Assembly (NCBI GenBank): GCA_029979265.1
Contig: JAPOHW010000009.1
Location: 82,303-146,302 of the forward strand
Length of the DNA: 64,000 nt
Direction: 5' to 3'
Source of the DNA: Actinomycetota bacterium
GTDB lineage: Bacteria > Actinomycetota > Acidimicrobiia > Acidimicrobiales > Aldehydirespiratoraceae
Part shown: in pieces, positions 55,233-64,000 of the stretch
Numbering within the stretch: the first letter of the stretch is position 1
Layout: every line of letters starts with the position of its first letter
Translations under genes and position numbers: made by a program
Notes under the pieces: model-generated
Seen by the model: the letters and a program-made list of their open reading frames with translations, nothing else
The model's database searches: none
Told to the model about the DNA's origin: nothing

Positions 55233-56009
55233 ATGGCATCTACAGGCGACGTCGCCACCTCCGGCTCTGCGTTGGTCGACCATCCCAACGGTCGCGGCAT
55301 CGCTCGACTGCGCGCGATGTGGCAACTCTTCCGTCGAGAGCGTGAGGATCCGGCGCCGTTCTACCGTGCACTGGCGGCCGAGTCGGCCGTCGACCTCGAG
55401 CACCGGTACGGCCTCGACGGCGCCCTGTTGCTCGATGCGGGATGCGGGCCGGGCTGGTTCGTCGAGGCGCTGCGAACCGCAGGGGCGACGGTCGTCGGTC
55501 TCGACGGCGACCCCGAGACGTTGGCGTTCAACGATCCACCTCCGTCCGGACTGCTCCAGGGCGATGCCGGGCGACTTCCCTTCGCCGACGAGACGTTCGA
55601 CGGTGTCTTTTGTTCGAACCTGCTCGAACACGCCCGTGACACCGGTGCGATCTTCGACGAGATGGCCCGCGTGCTGCAGCCCGGTGGCTGGGGGTACATG
55701 AGCTGGACGAACTGGTATTCCCCCCATGGAGGTCACGACATGTCGCCTTGGCATCTCCTCGGACCCGAACGCGGTTCGCGCCTCTACGAGAAGCGCTTCG
55801 GCCCACCTCCCAAGAACCGGTTCGGCGAGGGCCTCTTCGCCGTGCACATCGGCCCGACACTTCGACTGGTCCACGCCCACCCCGACTTGAAGATCGAGTC
55901 GGTCGAGCCCCGCTACTGGCCGAAGCTGCGATTCATCTGCTCCATTCCCGGGGTCCGAGAACTGCTGACCTGGAACTGCGTCATTCGCATGCGGAAGGTC
56001 ACACCGTGA
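55233..56009 (+). CDS. Class I SAM-dependent methyltransferase
   Basis: A 258-residue methyltransferase. Motif I is LLDAGCGPGWFVEAL near 72-86, the acidic residue of motif II is VVGLDGDPET near 96-105, and VFCSNLLEHARD near 134 resembles Methyltransf_11. Start is uncertain: the ATG at 55233 is chosen because of the promoter-like element just before it. It overlaps the next methyltransferase by four bases and probably modifies a surface glycan or lipid. Confidence 0.84.
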   Translation: MASTGDVATSGSALVDHPNGRGIARLRAMWQLFRREREDPAPFYRALAAESAVDLEHRYGLDGALLLDAGCGPGWFVEALRTAGATVVGLDGDPETLAFNDPPPSGLLQGDAGRLPFADETFDGVFCSNLLEHARDTGAIFDEMARVLQPGGWGYMSWTNWYSPHGGHDMSPWHLLGPERGSRLYEKRFGPPPKNRFGEGLFAVHIGPTLRLVHAHPDLKIESVEPRYWPKLRFICSIPGVRELLTWNCVIRMRKVTP

Positions 56010-56719
56010 CCGAGACATTCGACGAGATCTGGCCCATCGCCGACCGAGCCGAGGGATGGTGCAGTGACGGCCAGGCCCGAACCCTGTGGCGTCTGGCCGA
56101 TGCAGTCGACGCACCCGGCACCGTTGTGGAGATCGGGAGCTACCGGGCTCGTTCGCTCATCGTGATCGCCGCCGCTGCGGCGGATGGGGTCGATGTCGTG
56201 GCGATCGATCCCCACGGCGGCAACGATCGGGGTCCGCAACAGTGGACAGGCACTGTCGACGAGGGCGACGAGGACAACGAACGTTTCTGGGCGAACCTCG
56301 CCGCGGCCGGCCTGACCGAGCGGGTGACCCACATCCGCTCCCGTTCCCAGGCCGCCCATGACGACGTCGGTGACATCGACTTCCTCTACATCGACGGTGC
56401 CCACGGCTTCCGTCCGGCCCGCGACGACCTCGTTCGCTGGGGGGCGAAGGTCGCCGACGGCGGCACGATGGCGGTGCACGACTGCTTCTCCTCGGTCGGT
56501 GTCACCCTCGCGCTGCTCACGACGACGTTCGTGTCGGGCCGATGGCGCTATCGCGGCCGCGAACGTTCGCTGGCATGGTTCGAACGGGCCGAACTCGGCC
56601 CAGCCGAACGAGTCACGAACGCGCTGCGTCAGGCTGCGTCGTTGCCGTGGTTCGCGACGAATCTGGTGCGGAAGGGCTTGATCGCAGCGAAGGTCAGCAA
56701 GGCCGATTGGCCGTACTGA
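56006..56719 (+). CDS. Class I SAM-dependent methyltransferase (Methyltransf_24 type)
   Basis: A 237-residue enzyme with VVEIGSYRARSLIVIA near 40-55, VVAIDPHGG near 65-73 and DIDFLYIDGAHGFRPARDD near 113-131, the pattern of cephalosporin hydroxylase-like or macrocin O-methyltransferase-like proteins found in glycan clusters. GTG start overlaps the previous stop as GTGA. Probably an O-methyltransferase for a sugar. Confidence 0.82.
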   Translation: MTETFDEIWPIADRAEGWCSDGQARTLWRLADAVDAPGTVVEIGSYRARSLIVIAAAAADGVDVVAIDPHGGNDRGPQQWTGTVDEGDEDNERFWANLAAAGLTERVTHIRSRSQAAHDDVGDIDFLYIDGAHGFRPARDDLVRWGAKVADGGTMAVHDCFSSVGVTLALLTTTFVSGRWRYRGRERSLAWFERAELGPAERVTNALRQAASLPWFATNLVRKGLIAAKVSKADWPY

Positions 56720-56771
56720 GTCCTCAGGGAGCGGGCCGACCATCGACGGCTGGGCCGCATTTGCCGGCGCC

Positions 56772-58220
56772 TCACTCGACGATCTCCTCGTGATAGTCGT
56801 CATCGACATTGACCGCCCAGAGGTCGTTGTCGGCGCCGTGCAGATTCTCGACCGCAAGCATCGCCGTCAACATCGAGTGGTCCTGGTTGTTGTATCGGTG
56901 CATGCCGTTGCGACCCACGGGCTGCACCATCGGCACCTCCTCGGCAAGCCACTTGCCGATCCGTTCGATGGCTGCGCCGTAGTCGGCGTCGTACACGGGG
57001 TAGGCCTTCGGCATCCGCACCACCCAACCCCCACCCATCTGTTCGGTGTCGGCGAGACCGAGATACTCGAGTTCACGGCGCGCCATCTCGATCAGATCGG
57101 CGTCCGCCTTCGTCCAGAGCTGATCCCCCTCCTGGACGAAGTACTCCAGGCCGAGGCAGGTGGTGCCGGGCTCGACCATGTCGGGCGACCACGCCCCGAA
57201 GTTCTGGACACGCCCGACCTCGACTGCCGGCTCGTGAATGTAGATCCAGTTGTCGGGGAAGGCTGCGTCCTCGGGGACCGTGATTGCAACGGTGAGGAAG
57301 TCGCGATGGGTGAGGGTCGAGGCAGCCTCGAGCACATCGGCCGGCGGTGCCGGTTCGAGCGCGTTCACGAGGTGACCGAGCGGCATCGACGAGATGACGC
57401 CGCCCGACGCCGGCATGGTCATCTCGCCCTCGGCAGTCCGCACGACGATCTCGGTGACCTTCCCGGCATCATGGCGGATCACCTCGGCCGTGGCGTGCAT
57501 CACGATTTTGCCGCCGCGATCGGTGACCTGCTCGGCGGCGCGATCCCACATCATGCCGGGACCCAGCCGTGGGTAGAGGAACTCGTCGATGAGGCTGGTG
57601 ACATCGGTCCGCCCACCACGCCGAGGCAACAGGGCGTCGAGCACAGCTCGCCCCAGCGACAGGTTCTTGATGCGCTGGGCGGCCCAGTCGGCGGGCATCA
57701 CCGAGGGATGCATGCCCCACACCTTCTGGGTGTAGCTCTCGAAGAAGATCGAGTAGAGCCGACGCCCGAAACGGGCCGACACGAAGCCCTCGAACGTGCT
57801 CTGGTCTTTGGGTGGCCGGATACGAGCCCACAGATACGAGCTGACGGCCCGGACCGCCTCGACGATGCCGAGGTTGCGGAGTGCGTTGGCCGCCTTGAGC
57901 GGGTAGTCGAAGAACTTCCGATTGTAGAAGATGCGGCTCAGCCGTGAGCGGGTGAGGAAGTCGTCGTCGTCGAGGATCTTGTGCCAACGCTCCTTGACCG
58001 ATGGCACCTTGGTGAAGAAGCGATGACCGCCGATGTCGAAGCGCCACCCGTCGGCAACAACGGTACGGCTGATGCCACCGACGACCGAATCGGCCTCGAG
58101 CACGGTGACCGAGCGGCCCCGTTCGACGAGCTCGAGCGCAGCGGTGAGGCCGGCCGGGCCGGCACCGATGACGACGACCGGACCAGCAACCTGCGTGTAC
58201 TCGCTCGGAGCCGAACTCAT
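56772..58220 (-). CDS. FAD-dependent amine oxidase/UDP-galactopyranose mutase-like protein
   Basis: A 482-residue flavoprotein. The FAD Rossmann motif is VVVIGAGPAGLTAALEL near 15-31, followed by GGISRTVVADGWRFDIGGHRFF near 48-69, typical of the protoporphyrinogen oxidase and UDP-galactopyranose mutase group. The C-terminus MHRYNNQDHSMLTAML binds the flavin ring. In glycan clusters such proteins often act on nucleotide or lipid-linked sugars; exact reaction unknown. Convergent with the methyltransferase gene, 52 bases apart. Confidence 0.82.
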   Translation of the reverse strand: MSSAPSEYTQVAGPVVVIGAGPAGLTAALELVERGRSVTVLEADSVVGGISRTVVADGWRFDIGGHRFFTKVPSVKERWHKILDDDDFLTRSRLSRIFYNRKFFDYPLKAANALRNLGIVEAVRAVSSYLWARIRPPKDQSTFEGFVSARFGRRLYSIFFESYTQKVWGMHPSVMPADWAAQRIKNLSLGRAVLDALLPRRGGRTDVTSLIDEFLYPRLGPGMMWDRAAEQVTDRGGKIVMHATAEVIRHDAGKVTEIVVRTAEGEMTMPASGGVISSMPLGHLVNALEPAPPADVLEAASTLTHRDFLTVAITVPEDAAFPDNWIYIHEPAVEVGRVQNFGAWSPDMVEPGTTCLGLEYFVQEGDQLWTKADADLIEMARRELEYLGLADTEQMGGGWVVRMPKAYPVYDADYGAAIERIGKWLAEEVPMVQPVGRNGMHRYNNQDHSMLTAMLAVENLHGADNDLWAVNVDDDYHEEIVE

Positions 58221-58337
58221 CGAAGCCGCGCTCTACGGCAGCAGCGCACAACGGGACCATCGAGATCAAACCGCGGATGATACACGTGCGAGGCCGCTCC
58301 TCCCGGTGCCTCCGAAAGAGGCTAGATCGGTGCAAGC

Positions 58338-58343
58338 TACACT
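58338..58343 (+). promoter_or_regulatory. Putative -10 box, CTACACTTCG element
   Basis: TACACT, nine bases before the ATG at 58353, within the same CTACACTTCG string as at 55216-55225. Suggests co-regulation of two glycan transcription units. Confidence 0.4.
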
Positions 58344-58352
58344 TCGGCCTCC

Positions 58353-59885
58353 ATGAATGCGATGTCAGGAGCGGACCTGCGAGAACGACTGCCGCTCGTC
58401 GTCTCCGCCATCGCAGTCGTCATCGGGGTCGTCCTCCGCTTCGTCCTCGCCGACTCCCCGCTGTGGCTCGACGAGGCCCAGACCCTTGCCGTCATCGCCG
58501 ATGGCTACGGCTCCGTCGGTGCTCACCTCCGAGGCGACGGGCATCCTCCGCTCTACTACTGGCTGCTGCTCGCCTGGACCGACGTGATCGGCGACGGCGA
58601 CATCGCAGCCCGATCCCTCTCGGCCGTGCTGGGCCTGGCGGCGCTTCCGTTGGTCGCCATCACTGCCAAGCGGGTCGGCGGCGCGAACCTCGTCGTTCCT
58701 ACGCTTGCGCTCGCTGCGTCCTCACCGTTCATGGTCCGGTATGCGACCGAGGTGCGCATGTACAGCCTGGTGATCGTGCTGTCGCTGGCGTGGTGGCTGC
58801 TGGGCCGTGGTGCCGTGGAGCGGCCGACCGCGGGGCGCCTGGCCGGCGTTGCGATCACGACCGCAGCGCTGCTGCTCACCCACTATTGGGCAGCGTTCCT
58901 CGTCGCCGCCGGGTGTGTGCTGATCGCGCTCGTGCACCGCAGCGAGCATCATCGGGCTGGAACTCGCAGCGTGGTGGTGGCCGGCTTGGTCGGTTCACTC
59001 GTCTTCGTCCCCTGGCTCCCGTCGTTGGTGACACAGATTCGCCATACCGGGACACCGTGGGCGGTGAATCGCAATCCGGTCTCGTCGTTCGTGACCGGTG
59101 TGTCGGAGTTCGCGGGAGGACGCGAGGCGGGGCACGCCATCGCCTTGTTCGGTGTCCTGCTGATCCTGCTCACCCTCGGACTGCTCGGCACCCGTCGCGA
59201 CCGATGGACGATCGAACTCGACCTTCGCCTCGTACCGGCGGTTCGACCGGTGGCGCTGCTCGTCGGTCTCGCCATGGCCGGTGGACTTGGGGCCGCAGCG
59301 ATACTCGGATCGGCATTTGCCGGCCGCTACTTCTCGATCGTCGTGGCCTTCGTCCTCGTGCTGGCGGGCCGTGGCGTCGCCCAGATCGGCGATCCCGTGA
59401 TCCGGGCCGGTGTGCTGGCTGCCGCAGTCGGACTCGGCGTGCTCGGCTCACTCGACCAGGTCCGTGACGACCGCAGTCAAGGTCAGCAGGTCGCCGAGGT
59501 GGTGGCCGACAACGACCGAGGACCCGACATCGTCGTGGTGTGCCCCGATCAGCTCGGCCCGGCCATCGCCCGCTACCTGCCCGAAGATGTCGAGATCGTC
59601 GCCTATCCCACGCTCGAGCCGGCCGGTCGGGTCGACTGGACCGACTACGAAGAACGCAACGCAGCAGCAGATCCCGCCGTCATCGCCGACATGATCGACA
59701 CGCGGTGGCCCGACGCCCCTGTGTGGCTTGCGATCTTTGGCGGTTACCGCACGTTCGGCTACCAGTGCGAGCGGCTGGCAACCGAGCTCGCTGCTCGGCG
59801 CGGTCCCGCCCCCACCGTGGTCGTCGCCAACGACGACGTTTTCGAGCCCATGAACCTCATTTCCTTCTCCGCTCCGATGTCGTGA
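58353..59885 (+). CDS. GT39/GT-C family membrane glycosyltransferase
   Basis: A 510-residue integral membrane protein with about ten hydrophobic segments. The first extracytoplasmic loop has LWLDEAQT with the Asp-Glu pair at 40-41, the usual polyprenyl-phosphate-sugar-dependent GT-C signature, and GDGHPPLYYWLLLAWTD near 70. The C-terminal 110 residues are soluble. Presumably transfers mannose or a similar sugar from a lipid carrier. Its stop overlaps the next GT-C gene (GTGA). Confidence 0.85.
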   Translation: MNAMSGADLRERLPLVVSAIAVVIGVVLRFVLADSPLWLDEAQTLAVIADGYGSVGAHLRGDGHPPLYYWLLLAWTDVIGDGDIAARSLSAVLGLAALPLVAITAKRVGGANLVVPTLALAASSPFMVRYATEVRMYSLVIVLSLAWWLLGRGAVERPTAGRLAGVAITTAALLLTHYWAAFLVAAGCVLIALVHRSEHHRAGTRSVVVAGLVGSLVFVPWLPSLVTQIRHTGTPWAVNRNPVSSFVTGVSEFAGGREAGHAIALFGVLLILLTLGLLGTRRDRWTIELDLRLVPAVRPVALLVGLAMAGGLGAAAILGSAFAGRYFSIVVAFVLVLAGRGVAQIGDPVIRAGVLAAAVGLGVLGSLDQVRDDRSQGQQVAEVVADNDRGPDIVVVCPDQLGPAIARYLPEDVEIVAYPTLEPAGRVDWTDYEERNAAADPAVIADMIDTRWPDAPVWLAIFGGYRTFGYQCERLATELAARRGPAPTVVVANDDVFEPMNLISFSAPMS

Positions 59886-60982
59886 CCGACCCGACTCGTG
59901 ACCTCCTGCGCACGGCCGGAATCGCGTGGCTGGCGGCGCGTGCGCTGGTCGGAATCGCAGCCGTGATCGTCGGGGTCCTCGAGGCCGGGGACCGAGGTCC
60001 GTACCCCTGGTTCGACCGAGGCCTACTCGCCTGGGACGGTGACTGGTATCGGGCGATCGCCGAGAACGGCTACCGACCGGGCGAGGAGGAGATTCGGTTC
60101 TTTCCGCTCTTTCCCCTGCTCGGTCGCATCGTCGGGTTCCCGGCGTTCGACAACGCGTCGATCGGACTCGTGATCGTCGCAAACGCCATGGCACTGGTCG
60201 CCTCGCTCATGATCGGAACCCTTGCCCTTCGCATCACGGGCAACGCCGACATCGCTCACCGGTCGATCTGGCTGGTGGCTGTGTGGCCCGCCTCCTTCGT
60301 GCTCGTCTTCGCGTACAGCGAGGCGCTGTTCCTCGTGCTGACGGCGTGGGCCGGTCTGGCCCTGCGTGAGCGGCGATGGGAGCACGCCGCCGCCGCTGGC
60401 TTCCTTGCGACCCTGACTCGACCCACCGGCCTCGCCATTGCGGTCCTCGTCGTTGCCGTCGTCCTGCAGGACGGCCGGACCTCAGCACGCGAGCGTGGTC
60501 GGCAGGGACTCGCTCTGATCGGCCCCTTCCTCGGATTTGCGCTGTTCGCGTCGGTGTCGGCTCGCGAGCACGGAGCATTCCTCGCCCCGGTCGATTCCCA
60601 ACGGGTGCATCGCGGCGAGTTCGTCGACCCGCTGCGCCGACTGCTGCGTGGCGTCGAAGACATCGTGGGCGACGAAGTGTTCGGAGACGGCCTCCACCTT
60701 CCCTTCGCACTCGTGGCGATCGTCGGGGTTGTGCTGCTGGCCCGGTACGTCGGCCGTCCCGAGGCGATCTACGCCGGCACGATCGTGCTCGTGGCGATCA
60801 GCGCCGACAACTGGAACTCCCTCGAGCGCTACACGCTCAACGCCTATCCGATGATGATCGGATTCGCCGCATTCCTCACCGATCTCGGCCGGACCCTGGT
60901 GTGGCGTGTCACGATCGTGGCGAGCTCGGCGGGCCTGGTCGGCATGTCGGTGCTGACCTGGACCGGTGACTACGTCCCCTGA
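59882..60982 (+). CDS. PIG-V/PIG-M-like GT-C mannosyltransferase
   Basis: A 366-residue membrane protein with about eight to ten hydrophobic segments. LLAWDGDWYRAIAENGYR near 48-65 carries the acidic DGDWY motif of GT-C enzymes, and RFFPLFPLLGR near 73-83 is typical of the PIG-V family. GTG start. It follows the GT39-like gene with a four-base overlap, so the two probably extend one glycan. Its end overlaps the convergent Mo-hydroxylase gene by 13 bases. Confidence 0.83.
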   Translation: MTDPTRDLLRTAGIAWLAARALVGIAAVIVGVLEAGDRGPYPWFDRGLLAWDGDWYRAIAENGYRPGEEEIRFFPLFPLLGRIVGFPAFDNASIGLVIVANAMALVASLMIGTLALRITGNADIAHRSIWLVAVWPASFVLVFAYSEALFLVLTAWAGLALRERRWEHAAAAGFLATLTRPTGLAIAVLVVAVVLQDGRTSARERGRQGLALIGPFLGFALFASVSAREHGAFLAPVDSQRVHRGEFVDPLRRLLRGVEDIVGDEVFGDGLHLPFALVAIVGVVLLARYVGRPEAIYAGTIVLVAISADNWNSLERYTLNAYPMMIGFAAFLTDLGRTLVWRVTIVASSAGLVGMSVLTWTGDYVP

Positions 60983-63543
60983 TCGGAGGGCCGATCCGGT
61001 TCGATGACGCCGGCGAGTTCCAGGATCCTCGTCGGAGGCAGGTACTGCTCGGTCACCTGGATGCCGAGCGCATCGGACACGGCGTTGGTCAGTGCAGCCG
61101 GAGCACCGATCATGCCTCCCTCGCCCACGCCCCGAAAGTCGTTCTCCCCGGTCGTGAGGGTCTCGAGGTGTTCGATCTCGATCTCGGGAATCTCCATGGC
61201 GGTGGGAATGAGGTAATCCATGTAGGTCGTGGTGAGCAGGTTGGCGTCGTCGTCGTAGTAGGCGTTCTCGTACAGCACCGCGCCGATGCCCTGCGCCACC
61301 CCGCCGCGAACCTGACCATCGACAATGGCCGGGTTGATGATGGGCCCGCAGTCCTCGACCACGAGATACTTCGGAATCTCGACCTTGCCGGTGTCGAGAT
61401 CGATGTCGACCACTGCGACATGGGTCGCACACGACCATCCGCCGTTGCCAACCCCTTCGTACTTCTCGGCGTGGCTGAACACCGGGCCCGCCGACACGCC
61501 GCTGCGTTTCGCCGCTTCGCGGGCAACGTCGGCGAACGAGAGGCCGTGGGCCGGTACCCCCGACACATGCATGCTTCCATCGACGACCTGCATGTCGTCC
61601 ACGCTCGCTTCCAGCATGTCTGCGGCGACCGCGAACATCTGGTTCTTCACGTGGCGAGCGGTCGCCCGCATGACGCCGGCACCGAGCGGACCGCCGCGAC
61701 TGCCGCCCGTTCCGATGAAACTGAACTGCGACGTGTCGGTGTTCCCCCACACGATCTCGACGTCGTCCATCGAGACGCCGAACTCGTCGGCCACGACCTG
61801 CTTGTAGGTGGTCTGGTGGCTCTGCCCGTGCGGTACCTGCGAGGTGTACATGACGATGCGGCCGTCAGCCTCGACAGTCGCCCGCCCGTCTTCCTTCGTC
61901 AGTATTCCTGCGCCCGGGCTCATCGCATCGGCGAAATCGGGAGGTCCGGGAGCAGCCTCGTGGTAGCTGGCGATGCCGAGCCCGACGCGGTGGTTCCGAA
62001 GCTGTGCGTCGGCCTTCATCCGGGCGATGTCGTCGTGATCGATCAGCTCGAGTGCCCGCTCGAAGGTCTTGCGAGTCGACATCGTCTCGTCGATCGTCGG
62101 TCCGGTCAGGAAGTGCGACGGTGCGTCTTCCTCGGTCATCATGTTCTTGGCACGGACATCGGCCGGTGTCATCCCGAGTTCGGCAGCGACGGCATCGATC
62201 GCTCGTTCGCGCACGAATGTCTCGTTGGCCCACGGGCCGCGGTACGGCACCACCCGACCCTTGTTCGTGGCGACGATCCGTGTGCGCAGCTGGAACGCCT
62301 CGAAGTGGTAGGGCCCAGGCATGTACACCTTCCACATCCCGGGCAGCACATGTGCTCCGAACGGGAACGACGGATAGGCGCCGGCGTCCACGATCGCATC
62401 GACCCGCATTCCTTTCATCGTGCCGTCGTCGTCGACCGCAATCTCCACGTCGAACCGTTCTTCACGGGCGTGACCCCCGTCAGCGAGGTTCTCGACCCGA
62501 TCTTCGATCCACTGGACGGTCCTGCCGAGTCGCGTCGCAGCGACGACGATCGGGAGATCCTCTCGGGCGACCGGTCCCTTCGACCCGAAGCCACCACCGA
62601 TGTCGACCGACGTCACCGTCGGATAGTCGTCTTTGGCCAAAAGGCCCAGGCCCATCTGGCCGAGATGCTTGAGCAGGGAACGATCTTTCTTGAGCTGGCC
62701 TTTCATCGCTGCGTTGTCCTGCTTCTTGAGATCGGCTGCGTTGGCCGTGCGGAACTCCCGTGCGGCAGCGAAGAAGGCCTTCCGTCGCGGCGTGTTGCGC
62801 AGGAACTGCCACAGCGATCTGAGTCGACCCTGATCGACCGTCTGCGCCGCGATGACCCATTTCAGGACATGCGGCCCCTGCGACGTGTTGTGGATCGTGA
62901 GATGCCCGGTGGCCGGCTCGATTTCGACGACAGTGCCGCGGGTTTCCATCGGCTGATTGGCTTGGCGATGACTGTGCAGCCTGAGCGTGACGAGTCGGTC
63001 GGCACTTGCGAACACCGCATCGACGTCGCCGTAGGTGTCGGTGTGGTCGTGTAAGACGTTGCCGTCGGCCCGTTCCCAGAGCTGCGGCGTCTCCGGAGCA
63101 AGTGCTTTGTCGATCGACCCGACTGCGTCGAGCAGGTCGTAGTCGACGACAACAAGTTCGGCGGCATCCTCGGCAACCCGGCGGGACTCGGCGACGACCA
63201 GCGCCACCGGGTCACCGATGTGGCGGACCTTCTCGTCGGCCATCGGCTTGTAGAGCGGGCTGTAACTGCCGGGTGACGCCACGAAGGGCACGAAGGGATG
63301 CGTTCCCTCGTTGAGTTCTGCGCCGGTGTAGACGGCAACCACCCCTGCGAGCCGGTTCGCCTCGGTGGTGTCGATGCCGGTGATCGTGGCATGCGGAAAC
63401 GGACTGCGGACGAAGGCGGCGTGCAACCCTCCCTCGGGCTGAACATCGGCGACGAACCGGCCCTTCCCGATCAGAAAACGGTCGTCTTCGATCCGCCTGA
63501 CCGACTGGCCCACGAACCCGAGACCAGAGGTCTGGATGCTCAC
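60970..63543 (-). CDS. Molybdenum hydroxylase large subunit with insertion
   Basis: An 857-residue xanthine dehydrogenase-family molybdopterin subunit. Cofactor loops are GGGFGSKGP near 317-325, PYRGPWANE near 424 and the active Glu in GVGEGGMIG near 815. Compared with the usual spacing, about 70 extra, Lys- and Ala-rich residues (about 235-305) lie between SQGPHVLK and GGGFG. GTG start overlaps the stop of the iron-sulphur subunit (GTGA), so the two form a complex. The FAD subunit gene may lie beyond the window. Substrate unknown. Confidence 0.87.
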   Translation of the reverse strand: MSIQTSGLGFVGQSVRRIEDDRFLIGKGRFVADVQPEGGLHAAFVRSPFPHATITGIDTTEANRLAGVVAVYTGAELNEGTHPFVPFVASPGSYSPLYKPMADEKVRHIGDPVALVVAESRRVAEDAAELVVVDYDLLDAVGSIDKALAPETPQLWERADGNVLHDHTDTYGDVDAVFASADRLVTLRLHSHRQANQPMETRGTVVEIEPATGHLTIHNTSQGPHVLKWVIAAQTVDQGRLRSLWQFLRNTPRRKAFFAAAREFRTANAADLKKQDNAAMKGQLKKDRSLLKHLGQMGLGLLAKDDYPTVTSVDIGGGFGSKGPVAREDLPIVVAATRLGRTVQWIEDRVENLADGGHAREERFDVEIAVDDDGTMKGMRVDAIVDAGAYPSFPFGAHVLPGMWKVYMPGPYHFEAFQLRTRIVATNKGRVVPYRGPWANETFVRERAIDAVAAELGMTPADVRAKNMMTEEDAPSHFLTGPTIDETMSTRKTFERALELIDHDDIARMKADAQLRNHRVGLGIASYHEAAPGPPDFADAMSPGAGILTKEDGRATVEADGRIVMYTSQVPHGQSHQTTYKQVVADEFGVSMDDVEIVWGNTDTSQFSFIGTGGSRGGPLGAGVMRATARHVKNQMFAVAADMLEASVDDMQVVDGSMHVSGVPAHGLSFADVAREAAKRSGVSAGPVFSHAEKYEGVGNGGWSCATHVAVVDIDLDTGKVEIPKYLVVEDCGPIINPAIVDGQVRGGVAQGIGAVLYENAYYDDDANLLTTTYMDYLIPTAMEIPEIEIEHLETLTTGENDFRGVGEGGMIGAPAALTNAVSDALGIQVTEQYLPPTRILELAGVIEPDRPSDQGT

Positions 63544-64000
63544 TGCTCCGCTCCCGGTTCGGCAGTGGCCGAGAGCAGCCCGACGGCAGTCTCGACCCCG
63601 GCGATGATCGACTGGTAACCGGTGCACCGGCAGAGATTTCCCGAGAGCTCCTTGCGGATCTCTTCGGTAGAGGGACTCGGATTCTCCTCGAGCAGCGCAA
63701 CGGTGCTCATCAGGAAACCCGGAGCGCAAAAGGCGCACTGGAAGGCCATGGCCTCCTTCATCGCCCGCTGAACCGGATGCATCTCGTCACCATCGGCCAG
63801 CCCTTCGATCGTGATGATCTCGGTGCCATCGGCCTGGACCGCGAGCATCAGGCACGCTCGAGCAGGCTGGCCGTCGAGCAGGATCGTGCAGGCGCCACAG
63901 ACGCCGTGTTCGCATCCGAGATGCGTGCCCGTGAGCCCGACCTCTTCTCGGAGAACGTCGGCGAGCGTTCGGCGGGCTTCGACGTCGAGGGCATGGCGGG
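63540..64000 (-). CDS. [2Fe-2S] small subunit of the Mo-hydroxylase, N-terminus outside window
   Basis: About 153 residues of the CoxS/XdhC-type ferredoxin subunit. The first cluster ligands are CEHGVCGAC plus a Cys in ARACLML; the second cluster has CAFCAPGF and NLCRCTGY. Almost the whole protein is visible; only the first few residues and the start codon lie beyond base 64000. It passes electrons from the Mo-centre in the 60970-63543 protein. Confidence 0.92.
   Translation of the reverse strand, partial: RHALDVEARRTLADVLREEVGLTGTHLGCEHGVCGACTILLDGQPARACLMLAVQADGTEIITIEGLADGDEMHPVQRAMKEAMAFQCAFCAPGFLMSTVALLEENPSPSTEEIRKELSGNLCRCTGYQSIIAGVETAVGLLSATAEPGAEQ

Overview
This 64 kb window is GC-rich, densely packed chromosomal DNA with short intergenic gaps and many GTG starts. 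Genes often overlap by 1 to 4 bases. F420-type LLM enzymes, many acyl-CoA dehydrogenases and SDRs, a P450, an AftD-like arabinosyltransferase and marine-type osmolyte genes suggest an aerobic actinobacterium. Acidimicrobiia (Ilumatobacter-like) is my best guess, but this is inference. No rRNA, tRNA, CRISPR array, insertion sequence or prophage was seen, and no gene-free stretch exceeds about 260 bases.

Layout. (1) 1-2235: 5' part of leuS. (2) 2493-9651: a seven-gene operon for corrinoid-dependent methyl transfer: corrinoid protein, DUF1638, small 'Virulence_fact' protein, methyl-THF methyltransferase, RACo/RamA-like corrinoid activase, MttB-superfamily methyltransferase without pyrrolysine, and a beta-hydroxyacid dehydrogenase. 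(3) 9761-18562: MFS exporter, hydrolase, metY, an orphan betaine-type binding lipoprotein, metZ, rhodanese, two Fe(II)/2-oxoglutarate dioxygenases and a SnoaL-like protein. (4) 18603-26079: a five-gene operon, iclR, a second mttB, a Rieske oxygenase of GbcA type, a dimethylglycine dehydrogenase-like flavoprotein and an M24 protein with the DMSP-lyase DddP ligand pattern. (5) 26223-49842: GNAT, metallo-beta-lactamase, then acyl-CoA or steroid-like catabolism (LLM, SDRs, a double acyl-CoA dehydrogenase, FadD, Mo-hydroxylase, enoyl-CoA hydratase, MFS, AKR, P450, thiolase and an HMG-CoA-synthase-like/DUF35 fusion). (6) 49808-60982: cell-surface glycan genes. (7) 60970-64000: Mo-hydroxylase large subunit and partial iron-sulphur subunit.

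Regions 2 to 4 look like one physiological system for methylated osmolytes (glycine betaine, related betaines, possibly DMSP). Methyl groups could go to tetrahydrofolate through the corrinoid protein, or be removed oxidatively by the Rieske and DMGDH enzymes. MetY/MetZ could use reduced sulphur or methanethiol. Two tandem inverted repeats of the IclR operator form TTCCG-N5-CGGAA lie before the corrinoid operon and related sites lie before iclR, so one regulator may control both. The four enzymes expected to dock on the corrinoid protein carry arginine-rich tails, while the corrinoid protein has a very acidic N-terminus; this is the most unusual feature I found.

Many transcription units begin with a TANNNT hexamer only 6 to 10 bases before the start codon, which suggests widespread leaderless mRNAs.
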